In this document: piece by piece, positions 1 to 6,544 of the stretch
Layout: each line of letters begins with the position of its first letter
How positions within the stretch are numbered: the stretch's first letter is position 1
DNA from: Bacteriovoracaceae bacterium UBA2428
GTDB lineage: Bacteria > Bdellovibrionota > UBA2428
Reading direction: 5' to 3'
Assembly (NCBI GenBank): GCA_002343545.1
Contig: DDRA01000093.1
Location: 1-11,544, forward strand
Length of the DNA: 11,544 bases
Translations under genes and position numbers: made by a program
The notes under the pieces: model-generated
Told to the model about the DNA's origin: nothing
Databases searched by the model: none
Seen by the model: the letters and a program-made list of their open reading frames with translations, nothing else

Positions 1-1
1 G

Positions 2-2557
2 AAGGCGGCCGAGGTGCGCGAGCGGCTGCCGCACGCGGGCCTCGAGATCGGTGGCTGGCGTCGCGTGGGCGAAGGACTCGACACGGTCATCGTGGCGCAG
101 ATCAAGAGCTTCGAGAAACATCCGAACGCCGACAAACTGAACGTCTGCCAAGTCATCGTGGACGAAGCCAAGCCGCCGCTCCAGATCGTCTGCGGCGCGC
201 CGAACGTGAAGGCGGGCGTCAAGGTCGCGCTCGCCCAAGTCGGCTCGCACTTGCCCGGTGACCTGAAGATCAAGGCCTCCGCGATCCGCGGCGTGGACTC
301 TTTCGGCATGCTCTGCTCGGAGCGCGAACTCGCGCTGTCGGAGGAATCCAACGGTATTCTGCATCTGCCGGATTCCGCGCCCCTTGGCTCGCCCGTTTTC
401 CGCGCGCTCGGTCTCCTGGACGAAATCTGGGAAGTCGAGCTGACTCCGGATCGCGCGGATTGTCTTTCGCACGCGGGCGTCGCGCGCGAAGTCGGCCGTT
501 TGCTCGGCGTGCGTCCCAAGCTCCCGGACTTCGAGCGCATCGACCCGAAGGATTCCTCCGAAGTCGCGCTCATCCGCTGCGAAGTCCAGGCGACCAAGGC
601 TTGCCCGCTCTACGGCGCGCAGCTCTTCGAGGGCCTCGAGAACCGCCCGAGTCCGGGTTGGCTCAAGCGCCAACTCGAGATGCTCGGCCACCGCTCGCAC
701 GACAGCGTCGTCGACGTGACGAACTACGTGCTCATGGAACTCGGTCACCCCCTGCACGCCTTCGACGCCGACAAGGTCGCCGGCTCCAAGCTCATCGTGC
801 GCTTCGCCAAGAACGGCGAGAAGCTCAAGACCTTGGACGGCGAGGAGCGCACGCTCCACGCCGAAGATCTGGTCATCGCGGACTCCGAGAAGGTGCTGGC
901 GCTCGCGGGCGTCATGGGTGGACTCGAGAGCGGCGTGACGGCCGCGACGACGCGGATCATCCTCGAGTCGGCGGTTTTCGATCCCATCGTCATCCGTAAG
1001 ATGGCGGCTCGCCACCGCATTCACTCCGAGGCCTCGCACCGTTTCGAGCGCGGCGTGGACGCTTCGAACGTCGTGCGGGCCGCTTCGCGGGCGGCGCATT
1101 TCTTTAAGCTCCTCACGGGCGCGCGTCGTCGCGGCGCCTTCGTCGAGATCGTCTCGGACAAGGAAAAGATCGAGCGCATGCTGCAAGGCCACTCGGTCAA
1201 TCTGGACGTGCGGAACTTTCGCAGCTTGACCGGCATCGAAGTCTCGGCCGAGGAACTGGCCAAGGCTTACCAATCCGTTTCGATCGAAGCCCAGGTCAAG
1301 TCGCCGAACGTCGTGCGCGTCGACGTGCCCCCGCATCGTCTCGACCTTGATCGTGAGATCGATCTCGTCGAGGAAGGCGCGCGTCTCATCGGCTACGATC
1401 GCATCCCCGAACGTTTTCCCGTGCAAGCAACCGCCACGGTTTCGCAGACCGAAGAGCTTTACCGACGCATGCGTACCGTGCGTCGGCTCGTGCTCGAGAC
1501 GGGGCTCACCGAAGTCATGCCTTACAACTTCGTCTCGCCCGCGCAGCTCGCCTTCGTGCCGAAGGCCCGCGCCGTGACGCTCAAGAATCCGCTTTCGGGC
1601 GACTGGAGCTCGATGCGGCCGACGCTGACGTTCGGACTCCTCGAAGTCGTCAAGCGCCACGCGGCGCTCGGTCAGCTGCAAGGCGGCTTCTTCGATAACG
1701 GCGCGGTCTTCGAGGCGCTCACGCCCGAGACGGCCGTGCCGGCCGCCGCCAAGGATTCGGGTCGGCCTTACCACTCGACGATGTGTCGCGAGGACTTTCA
1801 CGTGGCTTGGGCCCTCATGGGCCCCGTGCAGGCCGCCCACTGGTCGACGGACAAGGCCTCGAAGGACCGCAAGGCCCAGGTCGACTTCTTCGACGCGAAA
1901 GGCGTCTTCGAGTCTCTCCTGCCCGGGCTGGCCGCCTTGGAGGGACGTTGGGGTGGCGCGCAAGTGCGCGTGCTCTCCGAGATCCTCGCGTCGCCGGAGC
2001 TCACGGCGGAGCTCGAGCGCGTGGCGCCTTGGATTCCGGTCAAACTTTTGCATCCCAATCGATCGGCGATCGTCGCCTGGCCGGGCAAGGGCCTCGGCTT
2101 CGTGAAGGGTTACATCGGTGAACTTCACCCCTCGCATAAATCCCAGCTCTTGAACCTCGCGACGGGTTTGCAGCTCGGCGTCGCGCTCGGCGAGCTCCGC
2201 GTGCTCGCGGACCTCGAGTCCGAGCGGGAAGGCTGGACGAAGCCGAACCTCGTGGACCCTCGCGGCAAGATCAAGCTCAGCCGTCCGCTCCCGATCGTCG
2301 AACGCGATCTCGCGATCGTCTTCGCGGGTCCGCAGGCGATGGCCGAGGTCGATCGCGCCTTTCGCAAGGCGTCGGGCCCCGAGCTCTTGGACGTGGAATG
2401 CCTCGACGTCTTTCCGCTTCCGGACGGTCGGAAGTCGGTCGCGTTCCGCTTTTCGCTGCAGGGCGAGGATCGCACGCTCGTCGACGCCGAGATCCAGGCC
2501 TTCCTCAAGAAGATGATCGAAGCCGCCCAGAAACTCGGCGGCGAGTTGCGGGCTTAG
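2..2557 (+). CDS. pheT: Phenylalanine--tRNA ligase beta subunit (5' partial)
   Basis: Beta chain of the cytoplasmic (alpha-beta)2 enzyme that charges tRNA-Phe; it carries tRNA-binding and editing modules while PheS holds the active site. The visible 851 residues show the family domain order: an OB-type tRNA-binding domain (about 25-135, with HPNADKL near residue 40 and CGAPNV after it), the B3/4 editing domain (about 205-375, including DVTNYV and GHPLHAFD), the B5 domain (about 395-470, with VPPHRLDLDREIDLVEE), a PheS-like core, and a C-terminal FDX-ACB anticodon-binding domain (about 762-851, beginning PIVERDLAIV). The frame is open to the left edge. The GTG at 14 is not the start, because the family has roughly 20 further N-terminal residues (the usual MKxSxxWLxxYV opening) that lie outside the window. 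pheS is expected just upstream. The MerR-type gene begins 24 nt after the stop, so the two may be co-transcribed. Confidence 0.97.
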   Translation, partial: KAAEVRERLPHAGLEIGGWRRVGEGLDTVIVAQIKSFEKHPNADKLNVCQVIVDEAKPPLQIVCGAPNVKAGVKVALAQVGSHLPGDLKIKASAIRGVDSFGMLCSERELALSEESNGILHLPDSAPLGSPVFRALGLLDEIWEVELTPDRADCLSHAGVAREVGRLLGVRPKLPDFERIDPKDSSEVALIRCEVQATKACPLYGAQLFEGLENRPSPGWLKRQLEMLGHRSHDSVVDVTNYVLMELGHPLHAFDADKVAGSKLIVRFAKNGEKLKTLDGEERTLHAEDLVIADSEKVLALAGVMGGLESGVTAATTRIILESAVFDPIVIRKMAARHRIHSEASHRFERGVDASNVVRAASRAAHFFKLLTGARRRGAFVEIVSDKEKIERMLQGHSVNLDVRNFRSLTGIEVSAEELAKAYQSVSIEAQVKSPNVVRVDVPPHRLDLDREIDLVEEGARLIGYDRIPERFPVQATATVSQTEELYRRMRTVRRLVLETGLTEVMPYNFVSPAQLAFVPKARAVTLKNPLSGDWSSMRPTLTFGLLEVVKRHAALGQLQGGFFDNGAVFEALTPETAVPAAAKDSGRPYHSTMCREDFHVAWALMGPVQAAHWSTDKASKDRKAQVDFFDAKGVFESLLPGLAALEGRWGGAQVRVLSEILASPELTAELERVAPWIPVKLLHPNRSAIVAWPGKGLGFVKGYIGELHPSHKSQLLNLATGLQLGVALGELRVLADLESEREGWTKPNLVDPRGKIKLSRPLPIVERDLAIVFAGPQAMAEVDRAFRKASGPELLDVECLDVFPLPDGRKSVAFRFSLQGEDRTLVDAEIQAFLKKMIEAAQKLGGELRA

Positions 2558-2581
2558 AAGAGCTGTGGTGGAATCCGGGTC

Positions 2582-2929
2582 ATGGCTTTCTTAAGGATTA
2601 AAGAAGCGGCGGAAAAGATCGGGGTGCAGCCCCACGTCCTGCGCTTCTGGGAATCTCAGTTCCCGACGCTCAAACCGTCGAAGACGAGCCGCGGACAACG
2701 GCTCTACTCCGACGAGGACGTCGAGAACTTCCTCAAGATCAAGCACCTCCTCTACAACGAGGGCTACTCTATCGTCGGGGCGAAAAAGTTCCTCAAGGGC
2801 GAGCGTAGCGGCAAGACCGCGGCCAACCCCGCGACCGAAGCCGTCCTCGAGACGCTCGAGCGTGAGGTCCTGAAGGAAGTCTTCGAAGAGGTCCGCAAAC
2901 TCCGCGAAGCGGTGCGCGAGATCGCGTGA
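2582..2929 (+). CDS. MerR-family HTH transcriptional regulator
   Basis: Small 115-residue DNA-binding protein. Residues 4-75 form a MerR-type winged helix-turn-helix: LRIKEAAEKIGV as the first helices, HVLRFWESQFP in place of the usual LRYYE recognition segment, the wing at SRGQRLYSDEDV, then a second helical pair through GYSIVGAKKFL. The last 30 residues are charged and probably a short coiled-coil dimer helix. There is no cysteine anywhere, so the classical thiol metal or redox sensing of MerR, CueR or SoxR is ruled out. Small MerR-like proteins are often encoded just after pheT-ihfA in Proteobacteria; here ihfA is missing and the gene follows pheT directly. Its stop overlaps the start of the CHR transporter gene by 4 nt (GTGA), which implies coupled translation. 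There is no strong Shine-Dalgarno before the ATG. The target and effector are unknown. Confidence 0.9.
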   Translation: MAFLRIKEAAEKIGVQPHVLRFWESQFPTLKPSKTSRGQRLYSDEDVENFLKIKHLLYNEGYSIVGAKKFLKGERSGKTAANPATEAVLETLEREVLKEVFEEVRKLREAVREIA

Positions 2930-4029
2930 ATCCGTTGCGAAGCCTCGTGGCTTCGATGTTGCGAGTAGGGGCCCTCGGCTTCGGCGGGCCGCTCGTCACG
3001 ATTTCCCTCATGCGCGAAGAGCTCGTCGCGGGCAAGTCGCTCGTGACGCCCCGCCGTTTTCAGGAGGGGCTTTCCCTCGTGAAGATGCTGCCGGGTCCCG
3101 TCTCCTCGCTCATGGCCATCTTCCTGGGGCAGGAGCTCGCGGGTTGGCGGGGCGGCTCGCTCGCGCTCGCGGCTTTCGTGCTGCCGAGCTTCCTCATGAT
3201 CTTGGGGCTCGCGGCCTTCGAGGGATGGATCGAGGCGCACGGCGGCGCGCAGATGCTCCACGCCGTCACGGCGACTTTGCAGGTCGCCGTCGTCGTCGTC
3301 ATCGCCGCCACCTGCGTGCGGCTTTTCGAAGACGCGCGCGAGAGCGGTCGCGAAGATGGTCTTCCCGCTTGGCGTCCCTTCGCCTTCGCGCTCGCGGCGG
3401 CGCTCATGGCCTTCGGTCACGTTTCGGAGCCGTTGATCCTCCTCGTCGTGGGCCTCGCGGGACTCGCGCTCGATACGCCGCGCTTTCGTCCTCCGCGTGC
3501 CTTGCGGGTGCATCCGATCTCGCTCTTCTGGGTTTTCTTCGTTTCGGGGCTCACGGTGTTCGGCACGGGTTACATGGTCCTTCCGGCGCTCGAACGCACC
3601 CTCGTGCAGGAACGCGCGTGGCTCGATGCGGCTTCGTTTCTGAAGTCCGTCGTCTACGGAAATTTGACCCCGGGACCCATCGTCATCGCGTCGACCTACA
3701 TGGGGTATCGCATCGACGGCATCGTGGGCGCGACGGCGGCGACCGTCGGCATCTTCGCGGGCCCCGCGTTGCTCATGCTCGGGACGGGACGTTATCTTCG
3801 GCGTCTCCTGGGGCTCGCGTGGACACGTTCTTTTTTGCAAGGCATCGTACCGGCGGTCGCGGCCACGATCTTCGTTTCGCTCTACTCGATGGTGCTGAAG
3901 ATCGAGTGGGGCTACGTGGAGATCGCCCTCGCGGCGTTCTGCGTGTGGGCTTGTTGGCGACGCGTGGCGGTTTGGCGGGGGTTTCTCGTCGGCGGCTTGA
4001 TCGGCGCGATCCAACGGATCGCGGGCTAA
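2926..4029 (+). CDS. CHR-family (ChrA-like) chromate/anion transporter, two-domain
   Basis: Polytopic inner-membrane protein of 367 residues with the duplicated architecture of long-chain CHR proteins. The N-half has GFGGP at 18-22 and PGP at 56-58. The C-half repeats the layout with LTVFGTG at 209-215 and TPGP at 248-251. About ten hydrophobic segments are visible. CHR family members such as Pseudomonas ChrA expel chromate, but many homologues are not linked to chromate resistance, so the substrate is uncertain; sulfate or another oxyanion is possible. The second-half motif reads FGTG where FGGG is usual. The GTG start at 2926 overlaps the preceding stop as GTGA. An in-frame ATG at 2956 (residue 11) is an alternative that would still keep the first motif. 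A perfect hairpin lies between these two starts. The ABC permease gene follows 18 nt after the stop. Confidence 0.9.
   Translation: MNPLRSLVASMLRVGALGFGGPLVTISLMREELVAGKSLVTPRRFQEGLSLVKMLPGPVSSLMAIFLGQELAGWRGGSLALAAFVLPSFLMILGLAAFEGWIEAHGGAQMLHAVTATLQVAVVVVIAATCVRLFEDARESGREDGLPAWRPFAFALAAALMAFGHVSEPLILLVVGLAGLALDTPRFRPPRALRVHPISLFWVFFVSGLTVFGTGYMVLPALERTLVQERAWLDAASFLKSVVYGNLTPGPIVIASTYMGYRIDGIVGATAATVGIFAGPALLMLGTGRYLRRLLGLAWTRSFLQGIVPAVAATIFVSLYSMVLKIEWGYVEIALAAFCVWACWRRVAVWRGFLVGGLIGAIQRIAG
2938..2955 (+). promoter_or_regulatory. Perfect 7-bp stem-loop in the start region of the CHR gene
   Basis: CGAAGCC (2938-2944) pairs exactly with GGCTTCG (2949-2955) across a 4-base loop, TCGT. It covers codons 5-10 counted from the GTG at 2926 and ends just before the in-frame ATG at 2956. 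No run of T follows, so it is not an intrinsic terminator. In mRNA it could limit initiation unless ribosomes finishing the MerR gene open it. This role is inference from position alone. Confidence 0.35.
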
Positions 4030-4033
4030 GCTC

Positions 4034-4038
4034 GGAGG
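4034..4038 (+). promoter_or_regulatory. Shine-Dalgarno GGAGG that sets the permease start
   Basis: A GGAGG core lies directly against the ATG at 4039, too close for use, but 9 nt before the ATG at 4048. This favours 4048 as the true start. A GTG at 4042 is also too close. Confidence 0.7.
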
Positions 4039-4047
4039 ATGGTGCAA

Positions 4048-4821
4048 ATGAAACGCTGGATTCCGTTCGGGATCGTGACGGTCCTGGGGACTTTGCTTTG
4101 GGGTTGGCTCGCCGCGCGGAGCGGGCTGCCGGAGGGCGTTTTTCCGGGCCCCGCGGCGGTCGCGACTGCCGCCGCTCAGGAACTCGCGAGCGGCGAGATC
4201 CCGCGGCATGCGCTTCAATCTCTCTTTCGTTACGGGGTCTCGTTCGCGGCGACGACGCTGCTCGGGACGAGCCTGGGCCTCGTGTTTTGGGTCTACTCCG
4301 TCTGCCGGGCGGCGCTGCAACCCTACGTGCATTTTTTCCGCTTCGTGTCCCCCCTGGCGTGGATCCCGATCGTGATCTTGGCCTTTGGGGTGGGTCACCT
4401 GCCCGTGATCGTCCTGCTTTTCCTGGCGACTTTCTTTCCGACGCTCGCCGGGAGTCTCGCGGCCTTGGAGCGCGTCCCGCGTCGCTATCTCGAAACGGGC
4501 CTTGATCTGGGGCTGAAGGGTTGGCGTCTCGCCGCGCGGGTGCAGTGGCCGGCGGCGCTGCCCGAGATCCTCGCGCATCTGCGGATCGCGGCCGGGGTGG
4601 GCTGGGTCGTGCTCGTCGCCGCCGAGATGCTCGCGGGCGACGGGGGACTGGGCTTCGCCATCCTCGACGCGCGCAACGGCATGCGCGTGGACCTCGTGTT
4701 GGTTTATCTCGTGGTGATCGGGCTCGTGGGGCTTGGCATCGATCGCGTCTTCGTGGAATTCCGTCGTCTCGCGCGTTTGGGCTGGTCCTTTCGCGAGGCG
4801 CTCTCCGAGGAGGGAGCATGA
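4048..4821 (+). CDS. ABC transporter permease, nitrate/sulfonate/taurine class
   Basis: Membrane subunit (257 residues from the ATG at 4048) of an importer of the SsuC/TauC/NrtB type. Six hydrophobic segments can be placed at about 6-23, 60-83, 99-115, 118-140, 180-197 and 213-232. Between the fourth and fifth is the cytoplasmic EAA loop (about 149-177: ETGLDLGLKGW then QWPAALPEIL), which docks on the ATPase. The stretch GVGWVVLVAAEMLAG and the following GLGFAI are typical of the sulfonate/taurine permeases. The start was chosen by the GGAGG spacing; the ATG at 4039 would add three residues. It is the first gene of the ABC trio and overlaps the ATPase gene by 4 nt (ATGA). The substrate is not evident from this subunit. 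Length is normal for the family. Confidence 0.93.
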   Translation: MKRWIPFGIVTVLGTLLWGWLAARSGLPEGVFPGPAAVATAAAQELASGEIPRHALQSLFRYGVSFAATTLLGTSLGLVFWVYSVCRAALQPYVHFFRFVSPLAWIPIVILAFGVGHLPVIVLLFLATFFPTLAGSLAALERVPRRYLETGLDLGLKGWRLAARVQWPAALPEILAHLRIAAGVGWVVLVAAEMLAGDGGLGFAILDARNGMRVDLVLVYLVVIGLVGLGIDRVFVEFRRLARLGWSFREALSEEGA

Positions 4822-5525
4822 TTCGCGTCGAGGATTTGAACTACGCGATTCCCGCCGCGGAGGGCGCGAAGCCCGTTCTGCGGGGGCTCGGCTTCGAGGT
4901 TCCGCGCGGTCGTTTGGCGGCGTTGCTTGGTCCCTCGGGTTGCGGGAAGTCGACTTTGCTGCGCATCCTCGCGGGACGCCAGCGCGCCGATTCCGGCCGC
5001 GTCGACGTCGAAGGTCCCGCCTTCACCATCCACCAGGAAAGCAGTCTCTTCCCGTGGCTGGACGTGCACGAAAATTTGCACTTCGGATCGCTCTCGGGTC
5101 TCGATCCCGCGCTCGTCGCGCGCTTGCTTCGCGTGGCCGGCCTCGAAGGTTTCGAGTCGCATTTTCCGCACGAGCTCTCGGGCGGCATGCGACGCAAAGC
5201 CGAGCTCTTGCGCGCGATCCTCTCCCAGAGCCCGACGCTGCTGCTGGACGAGCCCCTCGCTTCGCTCGACGCGCTTTCGCGCCATCGTCTGCGGCGGGAG
5301 TTCAAGATGCTCTTGCGCGAGTTCCCCCGCACGGTCGTGCTCGTGACCCACGATATCGAGGACGCCTTGGATTGGGCCGACGTCATCTTCATCGCCAGCC
5401 ACCGCCCGATGCGTATCCTCCAAGTCATCGAGCGCAACGCGAATGGCGGACTCGGTCTCGACCACGAGGGACTGCTGCGAGTTCTCGAAAGTTCGGAAAA
5501 CTCGAATCTCCAGGAGAAACGATGA
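4818..5525 (+). CDS. ABC transporter ATPase, nitrate/sulfonate/taurine class
   Basis: Cytoplasmic ATP-hydrolysing subunit, 235 residues, of the SsuB/TauB/NrtD type. All nucleotide-binding motifs are present in order: Walker A GPSGCGKST (38-46), Q-loop glutamine 73 followed by ESSLFPWLDVHENL, signature LSGGM (120-124), Walker B LLLDE (141-145) with P146 and the D-loop SLD (149-151), and H-loop histidine 178 in VTHDIEDAL. It should be active. After the signature the sequence is RRKAELLRA, where RQRVALARA is usual, a mild divergence. The ATG at 4818 shares bases with the permease stop and is preceded by AGGAGGGAG at 4808-4816. The frame stays open upstream through the permease gene, but that extension lacks ABC character. 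It overlaps the binding-protein gene by 4 nt. Confidence 0.95.
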   Translation: MIRVEDLNYAIPAAEGAKPVLRGLGFEVPRGRLAALLGPSGCGKSTLLRILAGRQRADSGRVDVEGPAFTIHQESSLFPWLDVHENLHFGSLSGLDPALVARLLRVAGLEGFESHFPHELSGGMRRKAELLRAILSQSPTLLLDEPLASLDALSRHRLRREFKMLLREFPRTVVLVTHDIEDALDWADVIFIASHRPMRILQVIERNANGGLGLDHEGLLRVLESSENSNLQEKR

Positions 5526-6538
5526 ACGAAACCCCGAAAAAACGCCGCCAAACGTCTTTCGGCCGGGCCTTCGCAATCGCGGCCGCGGGATTTCTCGCGC
5601 TCGCGGGCGCGAGCTACCTGGGCCTCAAGGCCTGGTCGCCGAAGCCCGCCGCGAGCGAGACGCTTCACGTCGGGTACTTGCCCGTGACGTGCCACCTCAC
5701 GTGTCCGGTCACGGACTTCGCGAGCAAGACGAGCCGCGCGAACAAGTTCGTGTCGATGCGTTTCCAGGATTTTCCGACGGCGGCGGAGGCCTTCAAGACC
5801 GAGCGTATCGGCGCGAGCTTCTTTATCGCGCCGCTCGCGATGAAGCTCATCGAGCAGGGCGTCGCGGCGAAGATCGTCTATCTGGGCCACCGGGACGGAT
5901 CGACGATCATGGTTCGGAAGGAATCCGATATCCATGATCTCGAAGGCTTGAAGGGCAAGAAGGTCGCTTTTCCGAGCCGTTACAGCAATCAGTACCTCGT
6001 GCTCGTGAAGCTTCTGAAGGACCGCGGGCTCACGACGAAAGACTTCGAGATGGTCGAGCTGCCGCCGCCCGAAATGCCCTCGGCGCTCGCCGCCAAGGCC
6101 ATCGACGCCTACTTCATCGGCGAGCCCCACGCGGCGCGCGCCGAGCTGAACGGGACGGGCCGGATCCTCTACCACGCCAAGGACATCTGGCCGGGCTTCA
6201 TCTCGTGCGTGCTCGTCGTCTCGCAGAAGCTCATCGATACGAAACCCGAGCTCGTCGCGGATCTCGTTCGCGGCATCGCGGAGAGCGGCGAATGGATCGA
6301 GGGCAATCGCCTGGAGGCGGCCAAGATCGGCGCCGAGTACTTCAAGCAGTCCGAAGAAGTCGTGCGCTACGTGCTGACGCATCCGCCCGATCGGGTGAGC
6401 TACGCCACGCTCGTGCCCAAGAAGGAAGAGATCGAACAAATCCGCGATCGGGCTTTCGACGCCGGCCTCCTGCAGACGCGCGTGAACATCGATAACCTGC
6501 TCGACCTTCGCTTCATTCCCGCCAAGTTCCTGCGCTGA
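5522..6538 (+). CDS. ABC transporter substrate-binding protein (SsuA/NrtA/NMT1-like)
   Basis: Periplasmic binding component, 338 residues, of the NMT1/THI5-like type II fold. Residues 5-13 are basic, followed by a hydrophobic segment at about 14-36, then the mature domain starting near TLHVGYLPV (48-55). No lipobox cysteine is visible, so it is either a cleaved Sec signal or an N-terminal membrane anchor; the KKRRQTSF start only loosely resembles a Tat motif. The first strand GYLPV is followed by an unusual CHLTC (57-61) at the expected pocket mouth. Further family traits are DLEGLKGKKVAFP (139-151) and AIDAYFIGEPHAA (193-205). Start: ATG at 5522 overlapping the ATPase stop, with AGGAG at 5512-5516. 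It is the last gene of the operon; its stop lies 6 nt from the stop of the convergent CLC gene. The ligand is unknown: sulfonate, a nitrate-like oxyanion or a pyrimidine precursor are all open. Confidence 0.9.
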   Translation: MNETPKKRRQTSFGRAFAIAAAGFLALAGASYLGLKAWSPKPAASETLHVGYLPVTCHLTCPVTDFASKTSRANKFVSMRFQDFPTAAEAFKTERIGASFFIAPLAMKLIEQGVAAKIVYLGHRDGSTIMVRKESDIHDLEGLKGKKVAFPSRYSNQYLVLVKLLKDRGLTTKDFEMVELPPPEMPSALAAKAIDAYFIGEPHAARAELNGTGRILYHAKDIWPGFISCVLVVSQKLIDTKPELVADLVRGIAESGEWIEGNRLEAAKIGAEYFKQSEEVVRYVLTHPPDRVSYATLVPKKEEIEQIRDRAFDAGLLQTRVNIDNLLDLRFIPAKFLR

Positions 6539-6544
6539 GCGCGA

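Noticed and set aside
14..16. GTG at 14 as the pheT start
   Set aside because: The frame is open to the window edge and the PheT family has about 20 more residues before this point.
2764..4578. Long minus-strand open frame (about 600 codons) antisense to the MerR, CHR and permease genes
   Set aside because: Translation is an Arg/Glu/His-rich low-complexity protein with no domain. It is the shadow of third-position GC bias opposite well-supported genes.
4733..5521. Upstream open extension of the binding-protein frame, suggesting a fused larger protein
   Set aside because: The extension runs out of frame through the ATPase gene and is Arg/Ser-rich; the ATG at 5522 has an AGGAG and begins a normal signal/anchor segment.
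4841..6439. Minus-strand open frame of about 530 codons opposite the ATPase and binding-protein genes
   Set aside because: No domain, charged low-complexity product; both plus-strand genes have full motif sets and good ribosome sites.
6532..6542. GCGC-TGA-GCGC inverted repeat at the end of the binding-protein gene
   Set aside because: Only 4 bp with a 3-base loop and no T-tract; expected by chance at this GC content.
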